DNA of 64,000 nucleotides. Source: Bradyrhizobium murdochi (lineage in GTDB: Bacteria > Pseudomonadota > Alphaproteobacteria > Rhizobiales > Xanthobacteraceae). Under the pieces are notes generated by a model. The model had not been told where the DNA came from. It saw only the letters and a program-made list of their open reading frames with translations, and searched no databases. Shown here one piece after another: positions 41,694-49,891 of this stretch. Location: contig NZ_KI421483.1 of NCBI RefSeq assembly GCF_000472965.1, forward strand, positions 78,211-142,210, written 5' to 3'. Position 1 is the first letter of the stretch. Each line of letters opens with the position of its first letter. Both the position numbers and the translations under genes were made by a program.

Positions 41694-43031
41694 ATGCGCA
41701 AGACCCTCCTTCTGGCCATCTGCGTCGGCGCGTTGGCGCTGCCACTGGCCGCCTGTAGCGACCCCAAGGAGACCGCGACCGTGGCGCAGAGCTATGGTCC
41801 TTCGCCCAACCTGCCGCCACCGGAACATTCCTGGATCCCGACGGTGGACATCGCAACCGTCAACCGCTGGCCGAACGGCGCCACGCCGACCGCCGCAAAC
41901 GGCATGACGGTCAGCGCCTTTGCCCTCAACCTTGAACATCCGCGTACTGTCTACACACTGCCGAACGGCGACGTGCTGGTCGCTGAGAGCAACGCGCCGC
42001 CGAAGCAGGGCGGCGGCATGAGCATCAAGGGCTTCATCTACAAGCAGGCGCAGAACTGGGCCGGCGCCGGCGTTCCCAGCGCCAACCGCATTACGCTGCT
42101 ACGCGACGCTGACGGTGATGGCGTTGCCGAGCTAAGAACCACTTTCATCAGCGGGCTGAATTCGCCCTTCGGCATGGTGCTGGTCGGCGACGAGTTCTAT
42201 GTCGCCAATACTGACGCGATCATGAAATTCCCTTATCGCGAAGGGGACACCAAGATCGGCGGACCCGGCGTCAAGCTTGCCGACCTGCCGGCCGGCCCCC
42301 TCAATCATCACTGGACCAAGGACCTCACCGCCAGCCCCGACGGCACCAAGCTCTACGCAACGGTCGGCTCCAACAGCAATGTCGGTGAAAACGGCATGGA
42401 TGCTGAAAAGGATCGCGCGGCGATACTGGAAGTCGATCGAGCAAGCGGTCAATGGCGCGTGTTCGCTTCGGGCCTGCGCAATCCGAATGGCCCGGCCTGG
42501 AATCCAGTTACCGGCGAACTCTGGGTCGTGGTCAACGAGCGCGACGAGATCGGCAACGACCTGGTGCCCGATTACATGACGTCGGTGAAGGACGGCGCGT
42601 TCTACGGCTGGCCATACAGCTATTTCGGCGACCATGTCGACACCCGCGTCGAGCCGCGGCGGCCTGATCTCGTGCAGAAGGCGATGGCCCCGGATTATGC
42701 GCTCGGCGCGCATACCGCCTCGCTCGGGCTCACCTTCAACACTGGCAATCTGTTCCCATCCGAAATGGCCAATGGCGCCTTCATCGGCCAGCACGGCTCC
42801 TGGAATCGTAAACCCCCCTCCGGCTACAAGGTGATCTTTGTCCCCTTCAAGGACGGCAAGCCATCCGGACCGCCGCAGGACGTGCTCACCGGTTTTCTCA
42901 ACGACAAGGGCCAGGCGCAGGGCCGCCCGGTCGGGCTGCGGCTCGACAAGCAGGGCGCGCTGCTGGTGGCTGACGATGTCGGCAACACGATCTGGCGCGT
43001 AACGCCGGCAGCGAGGTCGGCATCGCGGTAA
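41694..43031 (+). CDS. PQQ-dependent sugar dehydrogenase-like lipoprotein
   Basis: 445 residues with lipobox LPLAACSD (Cys about residue 21). The beta-propeller resembles soluble glucose/L-sorbosone dehydrogenases: LPNGDVLVAESN, LNSPFGMVLVGDEFYVANTD, NPNGPAWNPVTGELWVVVNERDEIG and GQHGSWNRKPPSGYKV. It would oxidise a sugar or aldose in the periplasm using PQQ and calcium. GGAGAA lies 7 bases before the ATG. Confidence 0.78.
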   Translation: MRKTLLLAICVGALALPLAACSDPKETATVAQSYGPSPNLPPPEHSWIPTVDIATVNRWPNGATPTAANGMTVSAFALNLEHPRTVYTLPNGDVLVAESNAPPKQGGGMSIKGFIYKQAQNWAGAGVPSANRITLLRDADGDGVAELRTTFISGLNSPFGMVLVGDEFYVANTDAIMKFPYREGDTKIGGPGVKLADLPAGPLNHHWTKDLTASPDGTKLYATVGSNSNVGENGMDAEKDRAAILEVDRASGQWRVFASGLRNPNGPAWNPVTGELWVVVNERDEIGNDLVPDYMTSVKDGAFYGWPYSYFGDHVDTRVEPRRPDLVQKAMAPDYALGAHTASLGLTFNTGNLFPSEMANGAFIGQHGSWNRKPPSGYKVIFVPFKDGKPSGPPQDVLTGFLNDKGQAQGRPVGLRLDKQGALLVADDVGNTIWRVTPAARSASR

Positions 43032-43104
43032 AAGCAACACGGTCTCCCACGGCCGGCCAGGTTGGGGACAACGCTCCCGAAGGGGCGAGTTCCGCACGTT
43101 AACG

Positions 43105-43129
43105 GGAACGAGCGCGCCGGCTCCACGTT
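43105..43129 (+). promoter_or_regulatory. EcfG-type general-stress promoter
   Basis: GGAAC (43105-43109), 16 bases, CGTT (43126-43129). This matches the known alphaproteobacterial EcfG consensus GGAAC-N16/17-CGTT with no mismatch. It lies 46 bp before the acyltransferase start and points into the operon. Confidence 0.7.
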
Positions 43130-43174
43130 GACCCTCTGCCGGTTCTCAAATCAGTGGGATGGCAGCGTGGACGA

Positions 43175-44404
43175 ATGGCCGTGTCATCACAGGTCAACGT
43201 GCCCCTCAGCAACTTGCGCGCGATTACCATCGTCATCGTGGTCGCGTTTCACTCCGTGCTGCCGTACCTCGCATCGCAACCGGCCGATCCCTTTCCGTTC
43301 GACGCACCGCCCTATCGCTGGATTGCATTCCCAATCCTCGATAGCCAGCGCTGGTTCGGCTTCGACCTGTTCTGCGCGTGGCAGGATGTCAGCCTGATGT
43401 CGCTAATGTTCTTGCTGGCCGGTCTGTTCACGCCGTCCAGCCTTGGCCGCAAGGGGCCTCGCACCTACACCCTGGAGCGCTCGTGGCGGATCGGCCTGCC
43501 GTTCGTTTTTGCCGTCGGCATTCTCAGCCCTCTCGCCTACTTCGCGTCCTATCGGCTGACCGCGGCCGATCCCTCCTTCAGCGCCTTTTGGCAACACTGG
43601 CGCGCGCTTCCGATGTGGCCTGCCGGGCCGCAGTGGTTTTTGTGGCAGATCTTTCTGCTGGGCGCCGTTGCGGCTGCCCTCCACGCGTTCGCCCCGCATT
43701 GGCTTCGAGCATTGAGCGCGCTCGTCGCCCGCGTTGCCGATCGCCCGCTAATGTTCTTCATTGGGCTGGCGGCGCTCTCTGCGCTGGCCTATGTGCCGCT
43801 GGCGATGGCTTTCACACCGTGGGAGTGGACCTTTCTCGGCCCATTTTCATTTCAGCTCAGCCGGCCGCTGCACTACGTGGTCTATTTCTTCGCCGGATTT
43901 GCGATTGGCAGCCACGGCCCCGAGCGCAGCGTATTGCGTCCCGATGGTCCGCTTGCACGTCATTGGCTGGCCTGGCTTGCGGCCGCCATCGCTAGCATGT
44001 CCGTATGGGGCGGGCTCACATCGCTGACCTTGCCGGAGTGGCAGGCGAGCGCGTCGCTCTTTCGGCTGGCTTCGGCGCTGGCATTTCCAGTTGCTTCCGC
44101 GGCCGCCGCTCTGTGTCTGCTGGCGCTCTGCCTTCGGCTGCTGCAATCGCGCGATCGCCTGCTCGATAGCCTCTCCAGCAATGCCTATAGCATCTATCTG
44201 CTGCACTACGCCGTGGTCGTGTGGCTGCAATACGCGTTGCTTGATGTCGATCTCAACGCGATCGGCAAGGCGACGATCGTTTTTGCCGCTGCGCTCGCCA
44301 TAAGTCTGGCTGCAAGCGCCGGAATGAAGATCGGCGGAAGAGCGCTGGTTTCGCGCCATTCCGAGCCGCAAGACAAGAGAGCCATCGCCAATCAACCGCG
44401 ATAA
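43175..44404 (+). CDS. Acyltransferase 3 family membrane protein
   Basis: About 409 residues with ten or more hydrophobic segments and the family start LSNLRAITIVIVVAFHSVLP, which holds the conserved His. Later motifs are LMFLLAGLFTPSSLGRKG and SSNAYSIYLLHYAVVVW. Such proteins move acyl groups onto sugars or other acceptors across the inner membrane. ATG 43175 or GTG 43154 may start it. It is the first gene of an operon with an ABC transporter and an esterase. Confidence 0.83.
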   Translation: MAVSSQVNVPLSNLRAITIVIVVAFHSVLPYLASQPADPFPFDAPPYRWIAFPILDSQRWFGFDLFCAWQDVSLMSLMFLLAGLFTPSSLGRKGPRTYTLERSWRIGLPFVFAVGILSPLAYFASYRLTAADPSFSAFWQHWRALPMWPAGPQWFLWQIFLLGAVAAALHAFAPHWLRALSALVARVADRPLMFFIGLAALSALAYVPLAMAFTPWEWTFLGPFSFQLSRPLHYVVYFFAGFAIGSHGPERSVLRPDGPLARHWLAWLAAAIASMSVWGGLTSLTLPEWQASASLFRLASALAFPVASAAAALCLLALCLRLLQSRDRLLDSLSSNAYSIYLLHYAVVVWLQYALLDVDLNAIGKATIVFAAALAISLAASAGMKIGGRALVSRHSEPQDKRAIANQPR

Positions 44405-44415
44405 CGGATCCCGAC

Positions 44416-45549
44416 ATGTCGCTGGTACTGACACTTGCGTCCCGCAACCTGTTCCACGATCGGCTTCGCTTCGTCGCGACCATGGTCGGAATCGTCTTCT
44501 CGGTCGTCCTCGTCATGATCCAGATGGGCCTGTTCCTCGGGTTCGGCCGAATGGTCACGACGATGATCGACAATGCCTCGGCCGATTTGTGGATCCTGCC
44601 CAAGGGCGCCAAATGCTTCGAGGATCCTTCGCTGCTCGACGTCAAGCTGCGCGACCGCGTCGCCACCATGGAAGGCGTGAGTTGGGCCGCCCCGCTCGTG
44701 ATCGGCTTCTCAGACTGGCGCCTGGAAAGCGGCGAAGTGACGCCGGTCTTCATTGTGAGCGCCGACCTGCGCGACGGCAGCCTGCAACCCTTCAACGTCG
44801 TGGACGGCAACGTGCCGGCGTTGACGCAAGGAGCGAACGTTGCGGTCGACCGCTCCTATTTTGAGCGGCTCGGTGTCAGCGGCGTCGGCTCGACGGCAGA
44901 AATCCGTGGCCGCAAGGTGCGCGTGGTCGCGGTCACCGATGGCATCCGCTCGTTCGCCACGACGCCGTACGTGTTTGTGGACTTGAAAAATGCGCGCAAC
45001 TATACCGGAACGCCGCGCGATCGCGCCAGCAGCGTTCTAGTTCGGCTGAAAGACGATGCCGATCGAGAGAAGGCGCTCAGCGCCATTCGCGCGGAGGTCG
45101 GCGATGCAGAGGTTCTCACGTCGGACGATTTCCGCAGCCGCAGCCGGTCGTTCTGGCTGTTTGGCACAGGGGCCGGAGCCGCGCTGTTTGCCGGCGCATT
45201 GCTCGGAGTGATCGTCGGCACCGTGATCGTCGCACAGACGCTCTACTCCAGCACCAAGGATCATCTGAACGAATTCGCCACTTTGCGCGCGATGGGTTCC
45301 TCGAATGCCTATATCTATACCGTGATCATCTATCAGGCACTCATCAACGCCGTGATCGGATTTGCAATCGCCGCCGGGATCGGCTCGATCGTCGTCCAGA
45401 TGACCGCCAAAAGCGCGTTGCCGATTGTCATCACGCCATGGCTGATGGCGGCGTTGTTCGCGCTGACGGTGGTGATGTGCGTAGCATCCGGCATTGGAGC
45501 AATTATCCGTGTCGTTCGTATCGACCCAGCCACGGTGTTCATGCGATGA
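44416..45549 (+). CDS. FtsX-like ABC transporter permease (DevC/MacB type)
   Basis: 377 residues with the DevC-like start SRNLFHDRLRFVATMVGIVFS, a periplasmic domain (about 45-240) and three C-terminal membrane segments (GVIVGTVIVAQTLYSSTKDHLNEFATLRAMGSS is the coupling region). Such permeases act as mechanotransmitters or lipid/glycolipid exporters. No HlyD-type adaptor gene is present. It overlaps the ATPase gene by 4 bp. Confidence 0.83.
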   Translation: MSLVLTLASRNLFHDRLRFVATMVGIVFSVVLVMIQMGLFLGFGRMVTTMIDNASADLWILPKGAKCFEDPSLLDVKLRDRVATMEGVSWAAPLVIGFSDWRLESGEVTPVFIVSADLRDGSLQPFNVVDGNVPALTQGANVAVDRSYFERLGVSGVGSTAEIRGRKVRVVAVTDGIRSFATTPYVFVDLKNARNYTGTPRDRASSVLVRLKDDADREKALSAIRAEVGDAEVLTSDDFRSRSRSFWLFGTGAGAALFAGALLGVIVGTVIVAQTLYSSTKDHLNEFATLRAMGSSNAYIYTVIIYQALINAVIGFAIAAGIGSIVVQMTAKSALPIVITPWLMAALFALTVVMCVASGIGAIIRVVRIDPATVFMR

Positions 45550-46271
45550 ATGACTATGTAGTCGAAGCCAAGTCGGTCGAGAAGAAGCTGGGTCGCGGCG
45601 CCGGCGAGGTGCACGCGTTGCGCGGCATCGACCTCTCGCTGCGGCGGGGCGAGTTGACGCTGCTGATGGGCCCTTCGGGGAGCGGCAAGACTACGCTGCT
45701 TTTAGTCCTCGGATGCATGCTGACGCCGAATTCGGGCAGCGTCACCATATGCGGGACGCCGACAGCCGACGCCGACAAGGAAGCGCTCGCTAGGATTCGG
45801 CGCGAGCATATTGGCTTCGTATTCCAGTCCTATCATTTGTTCCCGACGCTGACCGCGACCCAGAACGTGCAATTGGCGCTGGATATTCGTGGCGAGCACG
45901 GCAGGCGCGCGGCGGAGAAGTCACGGGAGGCCCTTGCGATGGTCGGGCTTGAGCAAAAGGTGGACAGTTTGCCGGGCGGGCTCAGCGGCGGCGAGCAGCA
46001 GAGGGTCGCCATCGCGCGGGCTCTCGTCGCAAACCCTTCCGTCGTTCTTGCCGACGAGCCGACCGGGGCACTGGATGGAAAAAACGGCCAGAGCATCATG
46101 CGTATTCTCGCCGAGACCGCCCATGAGCGTGAGCGGGCGGTGCTGGTCGTCACCCACGATCCGCGCGTCGTCCCCTACGCCGATCGCATCGTCGAGATCG
46201 AGGACGGTCTTATCGTGCAGGAGCCTACCGACCGCCCGCGCATGCCCACAGCCGTGCCGTTCAGGGCCTGA
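45546..46271 (+). CDS. ABC transporter ATP-binding protein (DevA/LolD type)
   Basis: 241 residues with Walker A GPSGSGKTT, Q-loop FVFQSYHLFPTLTA, signature LSGGEQQRVAIARAL and Walker B VVLADEPTGALD. The LolD/MacB subfamily uses this wording. It pairs with the FtsX-like permease it overlaps. Confidence 0.87.
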   Translation: MNDYVVEAKSVEKKLGRGAGEVHALRGIDLSLRRGELTLLMGPSGSGKTTLLLVLGCMLTPNSGSVTICGTPTADADKEALARIRREHIGFVFQSYHLFPTLTATQNVQLALDIRGEHGRRAAEKSREALAMVGLEQKVDSLPGGLSGGEQQRVAIARALVANPSVVLADEPTGALDGKNGQSIMRILAETAHERERAVLVVTHDPRVVPYADRIVEIEDGLIVQEPTDRPRMPTAVPFRA

Positions 46272-46285
46272 GCGCAAGCGCCGCC

Positions 46286-47182
46286 ATGAGCCTGCGAGCC
46301 GAACTTTTGCGCATCGGTATTCGCATGTTGCTCAAGCGGCGCGGCGGAAGTCTCGATGTCGAGCAATGGCGGCAGAATATGCGTGCGATGGAGCGGTTTG
46401 TGCCGCATCCGCCCGCCCGGAGCACAACAGTCGAGATCGAGGCCGGTCGGGTGCGGTTTCACCGGGTTACCACGCCGGCATCCCGGCCCGAACGTAACGT
46501 GCTTTATCTCCATGGCGGCGCCTATGTTTCCGGCGCGCCAATCTATTACCGGCACTTCCTCTGGCGGATTGCCGACGCCTTGCAAGCGCGCGTCTGGGCG
46601 CTCGAATACCGCCTCGCTCCGGAGCACGCTTTTCCGGCAGCCCTTGAAGATGCCGTGGAGGGCTATCGTTGGCTCGTCGGTCGCACGGCGGATAGTCGCC
46701 AGTTGTTCGTGGTGGGAGATTCGGCCGGCGGCGGCCTGACGCTGTGCCTGCTGTTGAGGCTCCGTGACGATGGCAAGCCGCTTCCGGCCGCGGCCGTCGC
46801 CTTGTCGCCCTGGACCGATCTGGCCCTGACCGGCGCTTCGCTGAAGACGAATGCAGCGGCCGATCCGATGCTGAATGTCGAGGATTTTCCCGATCTGGCG
46901 AAGCTCTATCTCGGCGGAGCCGATCCGCGTACGCCCTATGCCTCGCCGCTCTACGGCGATCCCGCCGGATTGCCGCCGGTACTTATTCAGGTCGGCAGCG
47001 ATGAAATTCTCAGGGACGATGCTGTCCGCATGGTGGAGAAGCTTCGGTCGCACAATCCGCGCAGCAAGCTCGAGATCTGGCGGCGCATGCCGCACGTCTG
47101 GCAATTATTCGTGCCGGTGTTGCCGGAAGCCCGTCAGGCCATTGCGCAGATCGGCGAGTTTATCTCTGACGTGTGCGACTGA
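46286..47182 (+). CDS. Alpha/beta hydrolase, HSL-like esterase
   Basis: 298 residues with the hormone-sensitive-lipase motifs HGGAYVSG (oxyanion hole) and GDSAGGG (nucleophile Ser), then likely Asp in QVGSDEILRDD and His in MPHVWQLF. There is no signal peptide, so it acts in the cytosol on short acyl esters. It lies 14 bp after the ATPase gene and closes the acyltransferase operon. Confidence 0.83.
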   Translation: MSLRAELLRIGIRMLLKRRGGSLDVEQWRQNMRAMERFVPHPPARSTTVEIEAGRVRFHRVTTPASRPERNVLYLHGGAYVSGAPIYYRHFLWRIADALQARVWALEYRLAPEHAFPAALEDAVEGYRWLVGRTADSRQLFVVGDSAGGGLTLCLLLRLRDDGKPLPAAAVALSPWTDLALTGASLKTNAAADPMLNVEDFPDLAKLYLGGADPRTPYASPLYGDPAGLPPVLIQVGSDEILRDDAVRMVEKLRSHNPRSKLEIWRRMPHVWQLFVPVLPEARQAIAQIGEFISDVCD

Positions 47183-47202
47183 GGCGCGCTCCGCGCAGGC
47201 GG

Positions 47203-48309
47203 TCAGACCCGGAAATGCTTGGAGAGCTTCAAGCCCTGCGCCTGGTAGTTCGAGCCGATGCGCTGGCCGTACATCGCATCGGGCCGCGACAGCATTTTCT
47301 CGTAGACCAGGCGGCCGACGATCTGGCCGTGCTCTAGGATGAACGGCACCTCGCGCGAGCGCACTTCGAGCACGGCCCGCGCACCCTGCCCGCCGGCGCC
47401 GGCATAGCCGAAGCCGGGATCGAAGAATCCGGCGTAATGCACGCGGAATTCGCCGACCAGGGGATCGAACGGCACCATTTCGGCGGCGTAATCCGGCGGC
47501 ACCTGCACGGCCTCCTTCGAGGCCAGGATGTAGAACTCGCCGGGATCGAGGATGAGGCTGCCGTCTGATCGTGCCGGGATCGACTCCCAGAATTCATCGA
47601 TCGCATAGCCGCCGCGGCGGTCGACGTCGACCACACCGGTGTGGCGCTTGGCGCGGTAGCCGACGAAGCCGCCGGTGTTCTCGCCGGAGAGATCGACCGA
47701 CAGCGCCACGCCATTGGCGAGATCGGCGTCATCGATATCGACCAGGCGCTCGGCGCCATGCAGCGCGTCGAGCTCATCGGCATTGAGTATGGCATCTCCG
47801 GTGCGGAAGCGCACTTGTGATAGCCGCGAGCCCTCGCGCAGCAGCACCGGAAAGGTCTTCGGGCTGATCTCGGCATAGAGCGGGCCGTGATAGCCCGCGC
47901 CGATCATATCGAAGCGGCGGGTGCCGTCGGCAATCACGCGGGTGAAGACGTCGAGCCGGCCGGTCGAACTCTTCGGGTTGGCCGCGGCTACAATCTCTGG
48001 CGGCAGCGCGAGGCTTTCCAGGAGCGGCACGATGTAGACGCAATTGGTCTCCAGCACCGCGCCGTCGGAGAGATTTATTTCATGCAGCTTCAATTCGTCG
48101 ATGCGCTCGGCGACGGTCGCGCCCGGACCAGGCAGGAAGCTCGCGCGCACCCGGTAGGCAACGTCGCCGAGGCGCAAATCGAGGCTTGCGGGCTGAATCT
48201 GGCTTTCGACAAACGGATAGGCTGGCAGGATGAGGCCCGCATCCGCCATCGCCGCGATCATGCGGTCGGGTAGAATTCCGTTACCGTCGGGCGGAAGCGT
48301 GAACGACAC
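47203..48309 (-). CDS. dcd: 2'-deoxycytidine 5'-triphosphate deaminase (duplicated domain)
   Basis: 368 residues, about twice the length of E. coli Dcd, with two dUTPase-like halves (ESQIQPASLDLRLGDVAYRV; and GEFYILASKEAVQVPPDYAAEMVP). Catalytic features SSTGRLDVFTRV and GYHGPLYAEI lie in the first half. It turns dCTP into dUTP for thymidylate synthesis. The GTG start at 48309 is chosen because AGAGGA lies upstream and homology begins there. Confidence 0.82.
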   Translation of the reverse strand: MSFTLPPDGNGILPDRMIAAMADAGLILPAYPFVESQIQPASLDLRLGDVAYRVRASFLPGPGATVAERIDELKLHEINLSDGAVLETNCVYIVPLLESLALPPEIVAAANPKSSTGRLDVFTRVIADGTRRFDMIGAGYHGPLYAEISPKTFPVLLREGSRLSQVRFRTGDAILNADELDALHGAERLVDIDDADLANGVALSVDLSGENTGGFVGYRAKRHTGVVDVDRRGGYAIDEFWESIPARSDGSLILDPGEFYILASKEAVQVPPDYAAEMVPFDPLVGEFRVHYAGFFDPGFGYAGAGGQGARAVLEVRSREVPFILEHGQIVGRLVYEKMLSRPDAMYGQRIGSNYQAQGLKLSKHFRV

Positions 48310-48436
48310 GGCGCGGTCCTCTGAGGTGGCCCTGGATGCCCAAATGTCATCCAAACCTCGTAAATATGGGCTTTTAGGGGTTATCCGATGGCCGCCTTGA
48401 CTGAAAGAGCGCAAGCGAATATCAGCATGACTTATC

Positions 48437-48500
48437 CCGTGGTGATTTGAGCCGGCCGGCTTGCAGCCACGTTAAATAAGTAGCTAAACAGGCCGGGGAC
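48437..48500 (+). promoter_or_regulatory. SAM-II riboswitch (metZ leader)
   Basis: The conserved core is clear: TGGTGATTTG, hairpin GGCT-TGC-AGCC (48458-48468), then CACGTTAAATAAGTAGCTAAA. The pseudoknot forms between CCGGCC (48452-48457) and GGCCGG (48491-48496). This is the alphaproteobacterial metA/metZ SAM-II aptamer. It lies directly before a terminator and metZ. Confidence 0.92.
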
Positions 48501-48518
48501 ACGTGTGATCCCGGCCTG
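48489..48518 (+). promoter_or_regulatory. Antiterminator helix of the metZ leader
   Basis: CAGGCCGGG (48489-48497) can pair perfectly with CCCGGCCTG (48510-48518). This uses the 3' strand of the SAM-II pseudoknot and the 5' strand of the terminator, so it excludes both. Confidence 0.7.
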
Positions 48519-48545
48519 TGGAAATCCTTCCAGGCCGGTTTTTTT
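48511..48545 (+). terminator. Riboswitch-controlled intrinsic terminator
   Basis: CCGGCCTG (48511-48518) and CAGGCCGG (48531-48538) form a perfect 8-bp stem with a 12-base loop, followed by seven T. It ends transcription before metZ when SAM is bound. Confidence 0.85.
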
Positions 48546-48580
48546 GTGACCATTTTCTTACTGGTCACGGCGGAGGTCAC

Positions 48581-49774
48581 ATGTCTGAAGTTGGTTTTGC
48601 CAAGCGTTTTCGTCCCGAAACCCGCCTCGTCCATGGCGGCACGCTGCGCTCGCAATTCGGCGAGACGTCGGAAGCGCTGTTCCTCACCCAAGGCTATGTC
48701 TACGACAGCGCGGAGCAGTGCGAGGCGCGCTTCAAGGGCGAGGATCCCGGCTTTATCTATTCGCGCTATTCCAATCCTACCATTTCAATGTTCGAGCGCC
48801 GAATGATCGAGCTCGAAGGCGCGGAAGCTGCTCGCTCCACAGCCACCGGCATGGCCGCAGTGACGACCGCGATCCTCGCACCGCTCAGAGCCGGCGATCA
48901 TGTGGTGGCCTCGAAAGCCCTGTTCGGCTCGTGCCTTTACGTCGTGCAGGACCTCCTGCCGCGCTACGGGATCGAAACGACGCTGGTCGACGGCCTCGAT
49001 CTCGACCAATGGCAGCGCGCATTGCGGCCTAACACCAAGACCTTCTTCCTGGAGAGCCCGACCAATCCGACGCTCGATGTGCTCGATATTCCGGCGATTG
49101 CCGAGATCGCGCACAAGGGCGGCGCACGGCTGGTCGTCGATAACGTCTTTGCCACGCCGATCTGGCAGAGTCCGCTTTCGCTCGGCGCCGATGTCGTGGT
49201 CTACTCCGCAACCAAGCATATCGACGGTCAAGGGCGCTGCCTCGGCGGCATCATTCTCTCGTCCGAAGCCTTCATCGCAGAGCACATTCACAACTTCATG
49301 CGCCAGACCGGGCCATCGCTCTCGCCCTTCAACGCGTGGGTCCTGCTCAAGGGACTGGAGACGCTGGGCGTGCGGGTACGCGCGCAGACCGACAACGCGG
49401 CGAAGATCGCCGAGGCGTTGGCAAGCCATCCGAAGATTTCGCGATTGATCTATCCCGGCCGCGCCGATCATCCGCAAGCGGAGCTGGTGAAGAAGCAGAT
49501 GCGCGGCGGCTCGACGCTGATCGGCTTCGAGGTGAAGGGCGGCAAGGCCGCCGCCTTCCGCGTCCTCAATGCGTTGAAGCTTGCGCAGATCTCCAACAAT
49601 CTCGGCGATAGCAAGAGCCTCGTCACCCATCCTGCGACCACGACCCATCAACGGCTGACGCCGGAGGCGCGCGCCGAGCTCGGCATCAGCGAGGGCTTTA
49701 TCCGCTTCTCCGCCGGGCTCGAGCATGCGGATGATCTGATCGAGGATTTTGCGCAGGCGCTGGAGAAGGCGTGA
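48581..49774 (+). CDS. metZ: O-succinylhomoserine sulfhydrylase
   Basis: This 397-residue PLP enzyme of the Cys/Met metabolism family makes homocysteine from O-succinylhomoserine and sulfide. Seen: SRYSNPTISMFERRM, GMAAVTTAILAPL, and the PLP lysine Lys212 in SATKHIDGQGR. The C-terminal NNLGDSKSLVTHPATTTHQRL is typical. The strong RBS GGAGG (48572-48576) lies in a region that can pair with upstream GTGACC. Its expression is controlled by the SAM-II riboswitch. Confidence 0.9.
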   Translation: MSEVGFAKRFRPETRLVHGGTLRSQFGETSEALFLTQGYVYDSAEQCEARFKGEDPGFIYSRYSNPTISMFERRMIELEGAEAARSTATGMAAVTTAILAPLRAGDHVVASKALFGSCLYVVQDLLPRYGIETTLVDGLDLDQWQRALRPNTKTFFLESPTNPTLDVLDIPAIAEIAHKGGARLVVDNVFATPIWQSPLSLGADVVVYSATKHIDGQGRCLGGIILSSEAFIAEHIHNFMRQTGPSLSPFNAWVLLKGLETLGVRVRAQTDNAAKIAEALASHPKISRLIYPGRADHPQAELVKKQMRGGSTLIGFEVKGGKAAAFRVLNALKLAQISNNLGDSKSLVTHPATTTHQRLTPEARAELGISEGFIRFSAGLEHADDLIEDFAQALEKA

Positions 49775-49787
49775 GATTCGCGAACGT

Positions 49788-49881
49788 GTAGGGTGGGCAA
49801 AGCGAAGCGTGCCCACCAATTCACGTCGCGTCTGTGGATCGAATGGTGGGCACGGCGCTCACGCGCCTTTGCCCACCCTAC
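49788..49881. repeat. Palindromic intergenic element, family C (copy 1)
   Basis: Begins GTAGGGTGGGCAAAGCG and ends CTTTGCCCACCCTAC, with inner GTGCCCACCA/TGGTGGGCAC. It lies between the convergent genes metZ and the SGNH hydrolase. A second copy is at 53615. Confidence 0.75.
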
Positions 49882-49891
49882 GGATTCTGGC

